DNA of 31,687 bases from Chara braunii (GCA_003427395.1 BFEA01000003.1:5262418-5294104); one strand, 5' to 3'; shown: positions 18,875-28,674, counted from the first letter of the stretch. The notes: a model not told the origin generated them from the letters alone. Numbers and translations: made by a program.

Positions 18875-18911
18875 AGTTAGACATGTTCCCATAAGATTGG
18901 GTGGTCTAGCT
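18875..18911 (+). repeat. Hairpin H6
   Basis: The outer stem is AGTTAGAC (18875-18882) with GTCTAGCT (18904-18911), eight pairs with one T-G wobble. The inner stem is CCCA with TGGG and the loop is TAAGAT (18892-18897). Confidence 0.75.
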
Positions 18912-19200
18912 GTAAACCTTAAGTAAGTTGGGTATAAGGAACAAATCAGTGAGAGACTACGAACTATTGTTTGACTAATTTGATTTGACGTTGGTGAGAG
19001 TACTTACCTTTGTGGTTTGACCCTGCATGTGACTGGGTGAGATTACTACTTGGTCCTAGTTTTCAGTTGGTAGGTAACTGTTTTAATTGCTCGCCACGTG
19101 CTAGAGCTATAAGAGATAGTTTCAATTCATGCAATTTCTGAATTAAGTTTATTTTTACTTAGGTCGATTTTTGCATTTTCTGGGATCATTTATTATATTT
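18912..19200. other. No gene recognised
   Basis: AT-rich sequence between the hairpin family and the 120-bp repeat array. Confidence 0.35.
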
Positions 19201-19640
19201 GGTCTTGTATAAATCTTGGTAAGCGCTGCGGGAATTTCTAAAAAAACGAGGAGTTAGTCAAATTTTATTTTTTCAAGGTTCAATTTGTTTGACTTTTTGA
19301 CTTAGTAAAAATTTCCGAAAGACTCATTTTTTAAAGCGAGTGCTGCCTAAATTTTTGTTACTTCAGGAAGTTAAAAAAAATTGGACCTTGAAAAATCAAA
19401 GTCGCTTTAGATTCTCAACTTAGCTTTGTAGAAATCTTAAATTAACATTTTTTCAAAGGGAGTGCTGTCGAAATTTCTAGAAATCTGAGGAGTGAATTAA
19501 ATTTTGTCTTAGTTGAACTCATATTTGCTCTAGGTTCGTATCTGACTTAGTAAAAATCTGGAAAGGCTTCTTTTCTAAAGGTAGTGCTGCCCAAATTTTT
19601 ACTAGTTCAGGGAACACTCGCGGTTAATGACCCTTGAAAT
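19201..19640 (+). repeat. AT-rich tandem repeat, 117-122 bp period (left part)
   Basis: The anchor G[CT]GCTG occurs with its G at 19225, 19342, 19464 and 19586 (spacings 117, 122, 122). It is followed by AAATTT and a GAGGAG/TTCAGGGAA phrase, and preceded by CTTAGTAAAAAT and a TTTTTTAAA-like run. Copies are diverged. A further copy with GCTGC at 20566 lies beyond the palindromic satellite, so the array was interrupted. Confidence 0.75.
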
Positions 19641-19654
19641 TTCAGAATGAAAGA

Positions 19655-19801
19655 TTATGAAGTGGTCTGAAACCGCTGAAATGACCAGAAGACACTTCAG
19701 GTCATTTCAGAAGTTTCGAGTGGTTTGCAGATTTTATTTTATTTTATTTTATTTTTTGCCTGTTTTTTCAGCCACTTTAGGTCATGTTAGGAATTTCATG
19801 T
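19655..19801 (+). repeat. Decayed first unit of the palindromic satellite, with (ATTTT)n
   Basis: GTGGTCTGAAACCGCTGAAA and ACTTCAGGTCATTTCAGAAG echo the satellite that follows. The unit is broken by an ATTTT pentanucleotide tract at 19731-19757. Confidence 0.6.
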
Positions 19802-20290
19802 GGGGACCTGAAACCGTTGAAGTGGCTGAAGTTTCTGAATGCGGTTTCAGATACCCCCATCCAAATGGTTGGATGAAGGTGCCTGAAACCCCTTTCAGAA
19901 GCTACAGCCACTTCAGGTTATTTCAGGAATTTCAGGTGGGGACCTGAAACCGCTGAAGTGACTGAAGCTTCTGAAAGGGGTTTCATGTACCCCCATCCAA
20001 CCATTTGGATGGGGGTACCTAAAACCCCTTTCAGAAGCTTCAACCACTTCAGGTCATTTCAAGAATTTCAAGTGGGGACTTGAAACCGCTGAAGTGGTTG
20101 AAGCTTCTGAAAGGGGTTTCAGGTATCCCCATCCAAATGGTTGGAAGAGGGTACCTGAAACCCCTTTTAGAAGCTTCAGCCACTTCAGGTCATTTCAGAA
20201 TTTTTTTGTGGGGACCTAAAATCGCTGAAGTGGTTGAAGCTTCTGAAAGGGGTTTCAGGTACCCCCATCCCACCATTTGCAATGGATCTG
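19802..20290 (+). repeat. 136-bp tandem satellite, each unit a long palindrome
   Basis: GGGGACCTGAAACCG-like starts lie at 19802, 19938, 20074 and 20210, exactly 136 bp apart. In each unit the left arm (CTGAAACCG, CTGAAGTGG, CTGAAGCTT, CTGAAAGGG, then GTTTCAGGTACCCCCATCC) is followed after about 10-15 bases by its inverse (GGATGGGGGTACCTGAAACC, CTTTCAGAAGCTTCA, CCACTTCAGG). Each unit can thus fold into a hairpin with stems of about 55 bp. The arm itself is a 9-base subrepeat starting CTGAA. Open frames reading LKPLKWLKLLKG come from this subrepeat and are not taken as genes. The fourth unit is cut after its left arm. Confidence 0.93.
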
Positions 20291-20439
20291 TAGGCAATCT
20301 GAAAGTGGTGTATTAACCTGAAGTGACTGAACTACTTGAAGGCGGTTTCACACAACCGCATGTATAGGTCCACACACAATCTGGAAGTGGTGTAGTAACC
20401 TAACGTTGCTGAACTGCCTGGAAAGGAGACCTGAAAATA

Positions 20440-20600
20440 TATGCACCCGTTAACCATCTCTCTTAGGGAGTTAGACAAAATTTGACTTTCCAGAATTAGA
20501 GATTGTTTTTGTTTTCATATTTGAGTTAGTAAAAATTATGAGAAGACACTTTTCCTATGGGAAGCGCTGCTGAAGTTTTATTAGTTTAAAGGAGATAAGT
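20440..20600 (+). repeat. AT-rich 120-bp repeat, copy right of the satellite
   Basis: GAGTTAGTAAAAATTATGAG, CCTATGGGAAGCGCTGCTGA and TTAGTTTAAAGGAGATAAG match the order of blocks in the repeats at 19201-19640. The palindromic satellite therefore lies inside the array. Confidence 0.6.
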
Positions 20601-20608
20601 TGTATTTT

Positions 20609-20685
20609 AGCAGGTGACGATTCTGGGGATTCACTCTGTATAGAGGAGATCCGTCCAGAATCTACCTCTTTATTAGGTACCTGCT
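20609..20685 (+). ncRNA. Nested stem, possible structured RNA
   Basis: AGCAGGT (20609-20615) pairs with ACCTGCT (20679-20685). Inside it GATTCTGG pairs with CCAGAATC. The two perfect stems are nested. The left side also recalls leader sequences found next to plant LTRs, but no LTR pair is seen. Function unknown. Confidence 0.3.
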
Positions 20686-20689
20686 TAAG

Positions 20690-22848
20690 GATAGATTTAG
20701 ATTTAGTTAATTAAAAACGATGTTCGAGTGACATCGTGATATGAAGATTATTCTCCATAGACTTATAGATTTAACTTGGGTATTGGTCTGTCATGTGTTA
20801 CAGGTCCTCTTGATCGTCTGATTTAGGACCTGGAATAGATTCAGCTTGGTCTCACAAGGATCATCTTTTGTTATCACTGATAACATGTGGGTTGCCGATT
20901 CGTCGGTATACGACCCAACTCCAATTCATCCTCAATACTCAACTTAAAAGACTTTAGCCCTGGTGGTTTTTATTGTTTTTTAAGGGTTTCACCCGGACTT
21001 TTATTAAATGGTCATTTAACAAAGGTATTGAGTATTTAATTATGGAAGGTTGGACAAAGGCTAAGACTTGCATGGCTAAAGTGAGGGGTATGAGTATAGA
21101 GAATGGCCGAAGGGGACTTTTGGTTGACTCTTTGATGTGATTGCAAGTATGTTCTGTGGTTCTGACTTTGGATTTGATTGTCTGCGATCACATACATATA
21201 TATGGTTGTGAGGGGTCCCACTGTGATTGTGAGCAGTGTACGTCACGTACTTATTCCCCTTTTATTATTGTATGTTTTTTAAAGATTTCTTAGTCGGATG
21301 TTGGTCCTAGGCCTGAATTCGAGGTCGTTGTCAGAGACATCCCAGGTCCTAGACTCTGCATGGAAGGGATCACCCCCCGCACCGAGCCTATTAGCCCTGC
21401 CTATCGGGACACTCAGCCTAAAGACCGAAGTTGCCGTGTAGGTCGCACGACTGTTCCTTCAGCCGTACAATATCGTGAAGGGGTAGACCTTCACAATACT
21501 TCGAGTTTGACACTTGGGTGTCATAAGCTGTACTCGAACCCACGAGGGACCGTTTGATTATGGGCACTACATAGTACGCCATCATTGCGACTGCTTGCAT
21601 ATTCATCCATTGCTAGTCGATATGGGAAAGTCCTGCGTTCGCGCGGTTTTATACTAAGTCTCGCGCGCGTCGCATATCCAATTCCGCATCGGAAAGTTAG
21701 GGGATGGCTACTGAAGGGACTAGGATTGTGTGTGTTGTTTTGTTTGTATCGTTTTTGTGTGTGTGTATGTGTGTTTTAATTTTGATGTCTTCAGAGTGGT
21801 GTGCGCGTGGTGTGTGGGAAGCGTCTTAGTCGACCGACGACGGGTCGCGCTTGGGACTTCAGCCCCCCAAAGCGTTGGTTCACGTGCGGGTCTGATAGAG
21901 GCGTAAAACCGCGCCTACCCCCTATGCTACAGCGAACGAAAAATGTCCTTGGTTGGTCCACCTTTGCGATTGCATCTGATTAACTTTTGTGCTGTGGACT
22001 GGTAGCTCGGCGGGGATACGCCCACCGAAGGGAGGTGACAACTCTTGTAAGGTGGAGGTAAGTCGTGCCTCGAGTAGGCCCTATCCTGTCGTAGGGGCTC
22101 GCTAGAGGTATGGCTGGCGCACTCAGCCGGTGCGGCTTGCGGAAGCTCCATGTATATATCACGATGAGGAATAGACCAAGTCCTGCGTGACGAGGTCGGG
22201 AGGGTCCCGCCCCGCTTGTGCGATGTCGGACCGATGCGCTCGACAACGAAAAGGTGAAATTTCTCCCACAAACCGTTTTCCCCGACCCCACAGACCGAAG
22301 ATTGCGGCTTGAAAAAACGTAGTTTTTTGTTTTCTCATAGTCCGCAGCCTGGAAAGGTCTCACGGGAGGATTCCTCGCCGCAATTTTGTGCCAACTCTAG
22401 AGAGTAGGGGGGAGGGTGTGTCATTCCTGAAAAGTTCTCGGAAACGTCTCACGGTAGGCAGCAGCCAATAGCGACCAAGAGTGCCACAAAAAACAAAGGA
22501 AAAACAAAGAAAACAAGAACAAAACAAATGATTGTCGACGGAGAAAGGCAACGATTGGCTCAACTGATTCCCAAAGGGTTTCCACGGCGCATTTGGTCCT
22601 CCGCGGTGGGGTCCCCGCAGAACTGCTTTCCAACTTTCCAAAATTCTTTGCTCGTTTTTTTTTTGTCGGACGATTTTGTGGGGTCCAACTCTTAGTTGTG
22701 ACTTATAGTTTACGTTCTCATTTTCTCTTTTTGTTCTTGTTGTTTGTGATCTATTCAACAACAGCCCAACAACCGAAGCCTGAGTCCTGGTGGTTCTCTT
22801 ACCGCCACTGGGATATAGTAGGCCTTGAAAGAGGGCTTTAACCCAAAA
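20690..22848. other. No gene recognised; GT-rich tract at 21735-21775
   Basis: Long stretch without a convincing coding frame. A TGGGTTCGAG phrase on the minus strand near 21535 resembles a tRNA B box but has no A box. GTGAAGG and CCTTCAC near 21474-21493 form a small stem. A-rich (22478-22530) and T-rich (22655-22745) tracts are low-complexity. Confidence 0.35.
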
Positions 22849-22929
22849 AACAAAGCAAAAAAAAAAACAAAAAAAAACAACGTTTACCTGATATGATGTC
22901 ATCGTTTTTTTTTTGTTTTTTTTTTTTTC
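22849..22929. repeat. Poly-A / poly-T inverted repeat
   Basis: An A run interrupted by single Cs and ending CAACG is followed after about 20 bases by CG and a T run interrupted by G, so the two sides pair. It looks like two retroposon tails head to head or a foldback. Confidence 0.6.
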
Positions 22930-23506
22930 CAATAGAAGTCCATGGTGTTGTAGAGACCAGTCACTGAGTACACGATGATCACCTGGAGCAGTGGGCCGTG
23001 GGTGTCCTGGAGTATGAGACCACCTCCAATCCCATCCTCACGTCAATACTCCTAGCGCACCCCCTATCCCACTATCCTACCTCAGTGTGACCAGCACTCT
23101 GGACCATTACCCTACTAATGGGCAGGCAACTTGGACGGAACAGCAGTGATAGGCATCAGGGCTGATAGGTTGCCCATCCCTGGTGGAATCGGAATCAGAC
23201 GAGCCTTATCAAACGGGAACCTCGGACGCCAGGCCTAGACACAGGCCCCAAGAGACTCTGGACCCTAGGTTCAGACAGGGTAGCACCCACTGAAGCAGTC
23301 TTGTTGTCCTTCCCCTAGCTTATCCAAGGCCACTGCGCAGGCGGAACTCGGACTGGCCTGAGTGACTTATATCCCTACCCTTCCCTAGGGTCTAAGCCTT
23401 ATATAGCCACAGTTCTATCCAAATGTCGGTAGGAACCCCTTACCTGAATCTATTGCAGATACTAGACCTCATCCAGTGACTAGACCCCCCCAGTCTGATA
23501 GTTGTG
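22930..23506. other. No gene recognised
   Basis: Mixed sequence with a TTATATAG site near 23399. No coding motif seen. Confidence 0.35.
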
Positions 23507-23706
23507 TAGTTCGCAAGCTATGTGTATACCCGAAGGTTGTGTATGCTCTGTGAATCTATGTATCGAGATGTACAGACAACATCATGTGTGGAAACTTGTG
23601 TATGAGACCTGTAGGCCATGTATAGTTCGCAAGCTATGTGTATACTCGAAGGTTGTGTGTGCTCTGTGAATCTATGTATCGAGATGTACATGCAACATCA
23701 TGTGTG
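23507..23706. repeat. Tandem duplication, 116-bp period
   Basis: TAGTTCGCAAGCTATGTGTA begins at 23507 and again at 23623. The copies stay aligned through TATCGAGATGTACA and CATCATGTGTG with few changes. On the minus strand it would form the 3' body of the SINE-like unit whose head is at 23755-23830. Confidence 0.88.
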
Positions 23707-23754
23707 TATATCGAAGAGAGAACGGGGCAAGCTGGACAAGGACCCCCCCCAAGG

Positions 23755-23830
23755 TCCGAACTGAGCTCGAACCCGTGACCTTGCAACATGTAATCAAATG
23801 ACTCTACCGTATGAACGACTATCAGAAATG
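23755..23830 (-). mobile_element. tRNA-derived SINE head (second)
   Basis: On the minus strand GATAGTCGTTCATACGGTAG (A-box region, about 23804-23823) is followed by GGTCACGGGTTCGAGCTC (B box GGTTCGAGCTC, about 23763-23780). Spacing and order match an internal RNA polymerase III promoter. The downstream body runs into the 116-bp duplication. The cloverleaf is imperfect, so it is not called a tRNA gene. Confidence 0.55.
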
Positions 23831-24044
23831 GAACGAACGTGTGAGATGCCAGACTGGGGAGATCAACAAAACACTCAATACCACACCCCAAAGCAACCCC
23901 TGCGAAACCCAGAACCAACATACAACACCATGAACAACCCTTAGGTGGTGTGCAGGCAGTGTCTGTAATAGTATCATGCGTCAGTCCTAGAGAGTGTGCG
24001 TCCAACCGTGCGTCAATCTAACGCTCGCCGATGTTCATGCGCAA

Positions 24045-24128
24045 GGCTGCGGGGTTTTGAATCCGCAACCTTATACCACAATGCGCATTTCTAACCGGTG
24101 CTCTAACCATTGTTCTGTAGCACCAACC
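24045..24128 (-). mobile_element. tRNA-derived SINE head (first)
   Basis: On the minus strand ACAGAACAATGGTTAGAGCA (A box, about 24098-24117) is followed by GCGGATTCAAAACCCCGCA (B box and T-arm, about 24051-24069). It resembles a tRNA with D-arm and T-arm kept but a disrupted acceptor stem. It lies upstream of the other head on the same strand, so the pair may be one composite SINE. Confidence 0.5.
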
Positions 24129-24145
24129 CTCAACTGCTTTTGCTG

Positions 24146-24148
<3 letters not shown>

Positions 24149-24186
<38 letters not shown>
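24149..24186. repeat. Poly-T run (38 T)
   Basis: A homopolymer lies between the SINE head and the truncated start of the LINE. It may be the A-tail of a minus-strand insertion or a target-site feature. Confidence 0.95.
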
Positions 24187-24189
<3 letters not shown>

Positions 24190-25540
24190 CAAACTTCTCG
24201 TCCAGGGGATTCCGCTTAGGGAAGCCCATTTAAGCAGTCCCCTGTGTTTGAAGGCTCCATCAATTGGTGGGGAGCTGCACCTGCTGGAAATTGGGTCCAG
24301 TGTCCTTCATGATTTTCCGAAAGAATTTTGGGAAACCATGTGACCCATCCTCAGTGGTAACTTGATGCAATTCTATAAGGCGGTTTGGGATTCAGGGGAT
24401 CTGGGGGAATTCGCAGGGCAGGGGGTGTTATCGTTATTACATTAAAAAAAAAAAAAGATGAACATCTGGAATTACCGGCCTACCTCACTCCTGACGGTGG
24501 TCTATAAGATGTTGTCAAAAGCATTGGCCAATCGAATGATGGAGGTGATCGAGGAGGTTATCCACCCGGCCCAGACTGGTTTAATCGGCAACAGAAACAT
24601 CCAGAAAAACATATTGCTTGTAAACGAGATAATCAACCTGGCGCAACAATCCAAAAGTGACGCCGCGTTCATTTTTATTGACTTTGAAAAAACTTATGAC
24701 CGTGTTGACTGGCTATTTTTTGACAGATGTCTGAAAAGACTGAACTTCGGAACTGATTTTCAGAGGTGGGTATGCATCTTACATCAGAACGCAACCACGA
24801 GAGTTTAGATAAATAGGTTTTTAGCTCCAGAAATAAATTTGCAACGTTCGGTGAGACAGGGCGATCCCATTGCCCCCTTCCTCTTTATCATCATAATGGA
24901 AGCGTTAGCAGTCAACCTTCGACAAAGCAAAGATCTGACGAGAATCCAAATAGTTGGCATCCCTGAGGACGCGATTCCGGTTTGGTCCCTGTTCGCAAAT
25001 GACCTCACAATCATGGTTGATGCTACACAACAGAACATGGAGGAAATTCAAAAGCTGATGGACCGGTTTTGCACCCTTTATGACATGGTCGTTAACTGGG
25101 GACAAAAAACATTGGGATGGTGGCTCCATCACCAAGGGGTTCGCCCTCCAGAAAGACACCATGTCACGTGGGTGGCACAGGAGACCCCAATCCGGGTTTT
25201 TGGGGTTAAGATGTCTGCAGAAGGTCGGTCCCCTGAAAACGATGAATGGATATCAGCCTCAGCCCTCGCTAAACTTTCCCAATGGAATCATCAGAATTTG
25301 TCACTCTTTGGATGGGCGATGGTTATCAACAATGTGGTCTTGGCATCCATATGGTACAAATCGGTACTTTGGACGTTGAGCAATAATGCCTTGAAGACCT
25401 TAAAAAAAAGGGTGGTAGCCTATCTATTGAGAGGTGACAGTGAAAACTCCCATGCGTGGGATTCGGTTACCCAACCCAAGGTAAAAGGGGGTCTCGGTAT
25501 CTTAGACCCCCTTACCCAATCCCGAACCCTTAGTATATAG
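24190..25540 (+). pseudogene. LINE ORF2 reverse transcriptase, broken
   Basis: Blocks appear in order: DFPKEFWETM, FYKAVWDSGDLGEFAGQGV, NYRPTSLLTVVYKMLSKALA, QTGLIGNRNIQKNILLVNEI, FIFIDFEKTYDRVDW (catalytic Asp kept), SVRQGDPIAPFLFIIIMEAL, and LFANDLTIMV where FADD is expected. The Asp-to-Asn change in the catalytic pair would kill the enzyme. A TAG at 24806-24808 and a shift at the A run near 24444 break the frame. The stretch after FAND (FGVKMSAEGR, LSQWNHQNLSLFGWAMVINN, KVKGGLGILD) is the thumb-like region of plant L1 elements. No endonuclease domain is present, because of truncation. Confidence 0.88.
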
Positions 25541-27158
25541 TGGATTGTGAGGTTGATCTACGCAAACCCACTGGTATGGCGACTACTGGCTTTTCAACAG
25601 ATCGCCCATCTTGCCCCTGAGGCCCCTCGACCGTTCACCCTCTTCAATGGTTAGACGACTACTATTGGAGAGTGCCACGATGCCCGCGGGGTGGGGAGAG
25701 GCGGAGGGATGACTTCTAGCCCCATCTGTTAAAAATTTGGAGGAGGCTTCCTCCCCTGTGTCGACCACCCCCGGTCAGGTGGGAAGAGGTGGCAAGACAA
25801 CCCCTCTTTGGCAACCGCTGGATCACTAACCGACAAAGTCAAATTTTCTGCAGCTCCGACGCCCCATAAAAAGGATGGGTGAAGAATGGGGTCACCCGGG
25901 TGGGTGACATTGAGAAGAAGGATTGGAAGGGACCGGAAAAGATGATGGAAAATCTGAGGTACTGTGACAATATAGAATCAGCGCTGGATGAAACAGGGCG
26001 GGCCTAATTCACCTTGTACGGCCGGAGAACGCGTTGATTGAATGGTATAACATAAAAGAAGATGGTCATTTGGTGGAAAACCGGGACCCCTTCCAATGGA
26101 TCCCGAAAGTGGTCCTATACAGAATCAGGATTACAGGGGAAGGGGAGAACCGACGGACATTTATGCCTGAAATGACCGTGCAAGACCTCCCCATAGGTCC
26201 ACTGGAATGCGTCCGGAGCCAAGACATACGACACAATCCGGGGCAGTCAAACTCCAAGGCATTGGCAGACCTTTCAGTGAAAGCAACTTATAGAATGCTC
26301 AGAACTAAACGGTGTCGAAAAGACGTAGTGATCGACAGATGGCATAGATGTGGAAAAACAGCTCCTCACACCGATTCAATGGTTTCGCGATACCAAGTGT
26401 AGGCTTGTCAAAATTACGTCCTTGCAATGGCAAATCCTGCATCGTTGTTTACCAGCAAACGATTGGTTGATCGATCACTCGCACTTGGAACAGCAGGGTC
26501 GTGCCCTCCCATGGTGCTCGTGATGTCTGTCAGGCTTCCTAGCAAGGAAGAGAGCAGAGACAATAGAGCACATCTTTTTGCAATGCCCGACAGCAGTCCT
26601 TACCTGGAGATGTTGGGATAGAGTATGGCAGCAAATAGTTCCGGATCATAGGTGGCCATGGGAGTGGCAAGCCATTCTCATGGGCCACTACCGGCCTCTC
26701 CAAGGGGGCATTTTTGCCTGGAACATGTTCCATCTGGGCCGAAGAACGGTCCTTTCGGTTCTCTGGTGGCACACTATGCTCTAGTCTTAGACCAAGTTCG
26801 AGTCAGAGGGAGAGGAAATATCGAACAATTTAAACAGTACATTCAACTGGAACTTACGTATTGATGGAAATCAGTCAAGCTCGCTCTTGATACCTTTCAC
26901 AGGCCAAAGGACATCGCAGAGAGGCTAGTGCCATTCTCTAGGGAGTGGTTGGGAGGGGATCGAGAGGGGTTGGTAGCAGAGGTTTGCTGGTCAGGTGAAT
27001 GGAATGGAAGTGAGGATGGGGAGGCAGTGCCAAGGGATTATCGATTGAGATTTAAAGATTGGTTGACCATTGACTCCAGTGTCCCCTTGAGACCAGCAGA
27101 GGATTTTCCGGATCCATTCCCTCCCGACCCATGGTCCCTCGAAATACGACTGTTGTGA
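25541..27158 (+). pseudogene. LINE ORF2 C-terminal part with RVT zinc-binding domain
   Basis: After the stop at 25538-25540 the reading goes on through several shifts: WIVRLIYANPLVWRLLAFQQ, then MIEWYNIKEDGHLVENRDPF at 26034, then a block near 26410-26780 reading LQWQILHRCLPANDWLIDH and RAETIEHIFLQCPTAVLTW. The Cys pair (one spacer codon is a stop) and H-x4-C (HIFLQC) match the zf-RVT domain that ends plant L1 proteins. A last open stretch (26928-27158) reads FSREWLGGDREGLVAEV and ends at TGA 27156-27158, probably the true C-terminus. Confidence 0.75.
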
Positions 27159-27705
27159 CATCCCTTCGTCGTCAGCAAAATGGCAGAGTATGGACCCAAA
27201 ATCTGGTGACAGCAGCACCACTCCCTCAAGCTGTTAGATTTGTGAATTTCTAATTACGTCTTTAGGAAGGGGCGATCAGCATGGGCTATGCCCACAGGAT
27301 AAGGTAGACTGGGAGAGAAATGGGCAGGGAGACGCAGGGCTCCACTGGTCCCCCCCAATGGCCCCATGGTGTCTCCTGACCAGGATACCAAGGTGAGCCT
27401 TCTTGACCAAGACAGTTTTTCACAAGAAAGAAGGTTAGAAAGGGTGGGTGGATACAGACGGAGAGCCCTTCCACAACCTGCTCCGAGTCAGTCAATCCTC
27501 TGGAATTCAGAGTAATCAATGCTGGCAGGCGTTTTCCAGTCTCGTTTTTTTGGGATGCTTTCGAATGTTTCTGTATAATTTTTGTATGAGGGACGCTGGG
27601 CCCGTTTTCCAGCAGGTGATGCTCCCCACCAATGGATGGAGTCTCTCCCTAGGTGCTAGTGGTGGCTGCTCTTATCAGTACCGCTAGCGCTGAAGGGGGT
27701 GTTTA
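27159..27705 (+). other. LINE 3' untranslated region
   Basis: Non-coding sequence between the last ORF2 stop and the A tail. Bases 27584 to about 27655 (GTATGAGGGACGCTGGG and onward) match 31407-31470, which also ends in an A tail, so this part is a shared LINE 3' end. Confidence 0.7.
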
Positions 27706-27725
27706 AAAAAAAAAAGAAAAAAAAA

Positions 27726-27996
27726 GAGTACGTTGTCTGTTGGTGAAAGGGGTAAGGTGATTGTGTCCGGGAACACATGGGCTAGTAGATAGTTGTCATT
27801 TCTCCTTCCCTCAGATCGCCCATTCTGCCACCCAGGGAGTAAGCTTTTAAACCACCAGTACTTGGCCCATACATCGGCCGCAGCGCTTCCCCGTTAACGT
27901 GCTGCGCCCTTAGGGCTTCGGGCTACCGGACGACAATGGTCGGAAAGTCGCGCTGGCGATTCATTCAGACTTGGTGCGCAGGGTGCTGCCAGGCTC
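27726..27996. other. No gene recognised
   Basis: Short flank between the LINE tail and the G-rich repeats. Confidence 0.35.
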
Positions 27997-28371
27997 AGTT
28001 GAAATTGTGGCAGTGTTAGTGAAGAGGTGGGAGTGTTGAGGCTGTCAGTTGAAATTGTGGCAGTGTTAGTGAAGAGGCTCGCGTCGAGGGTGAGAAGGAT
28101 GGGGGTGCCGAGGGGGTGCAGATCCATGGGGGGAAGGGGAGTCGTTGGTGGGGTCCCTTCTGGCAGCGGGGGAGGTGTTGGAGGGGTCGGTTGGGAGCGG
28201 GGAGGGGGGGGAAGGAGGGGGGCAGGGGGGGAGGGGGAGTCGGTGGTGGAGCACTTCTGGAAGAGGTTGGGAGTGTTGAGGGAGTCAGTTGAAACTGTGG
28301 CCGTGTTAGTGAAGAGGCTCTCGGCGAGGGTGAGGAGGATGGGGGTGCCGAGGGGGTGCCATGGTCGGGGG
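27997..28371. repeat. G-rich direct repeat, 240-bp period, with a 49-bp sub-copy
   Basis: CAGTTGAAATTGTGGCAGTG begins at 27997 and 28046 (49 bp apart) and, with a few changes, at 28286 (240 bp after the second). The copies stay similar through GAGGATGGGGGTGCCGAGGG. Because 240 is divisible by three, the minus-strand frame (27894-28427, 177 residues) reads HPLGTPILLTL and LFTNTATVSTDSLNTP twice. I do not recognise the product, and the frame may only reflect C-rich composition. Confidence 0.8.
28199..28238 (+). other. Dense G tract, possible G-quadruplex
   Basis: Forty bases are almost all G, with runs of four to eight G separated by one or two other bases, enough for several intramolecular G-quartet stacks on the plus strand. 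Confidence 0.6.
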
Positions 28372-28674
28372 GGGCGTGGGTGGGAGCGGCGTTGCGGGGT
28401 CCTCTCCGTTGTGCTGCACTTGTCCACTTGGATTCTGACTGGTTGGGCTAGAGGGGGGAGTTACCAGCGCTGGTTCTCGCAATGACCATCAGGTGAACGA
28501 GGGTAGTGCCCTTCACTGCTAGCTGCGTTCACCCTTCCACCACGGCTTCTACTGCATGTTCCGGTTTCCATCCAAAGATCCGACCTTCTGTACAAGATCT
28601 GCTTAAATGTGGTAGTGAGCTCCTCAATCGTTGCCCAGTCGGTTGTAGATCTGAGTGTGGTCATTTCCGACTGC

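Larger units (their letters stand above)
18198..18911 (+). repeat. Family of seven dispersed hairpins with an invariant TAAGAT loop
   Basis: Seven copies of a roughly 35-45 bp element share a core YCCA-TAAGAT-TGGR, with a two-base TG on the 3' side, usually five bases on the 5' side, then an outer stem whose sequence differs from copy to copy. The inner closing pair is C-G in H1, H4 and H6 and T-A in H2, H3 and H5, a compensatory change. Outer stems pair for 6-10 bp each despite different sequences, including G-T wobbles in H4 and H6 that pair only in a plus-strand RNA. Copy 0 (18198-18215) is degenerate. The sequence between copies is unrelated in length and content. This is what selection for an RNA structure looks like. 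I do not recognise a known family. Confidence 0.75.
24187..27725 (+). mobile_element. 5'-truncated L1-type LINE with poly-A tail
   Basis: The element starts inside the N-terminal part of the reverse transcriptase, directly after a T run, and continues through RT, a C-terminal RVT zinc-binding domain, a 3' untranslated region of about 550 bp and an A-rich tail (27705-27725). Truncation at the 5' end and the A tail are typical of target-primed reverse transcription. It is riddled with stops and shifts. A separate small fragment of its 3' end lies at 31400-31499. Confidence 0.88.

Noticed and set aside
18198-18911. CRISPR array
   Set aside because: The repeats are imperfect, dispersed with uneven spacing, form covarying hairpins, and lie in a eukaryotic transposon landscape.
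19657-20316. Protein frames over the 136-bp satellite
   Set aside because: They arise from the 9-base subrepeat (LK-rich peptides) and show no sign of a gene.
21520-21560. tRNA gene on the minus strand near TGGGTTCGAGTAC
   Set aside because: It has a B-box-like phrase but no A box and no acceptor stem.
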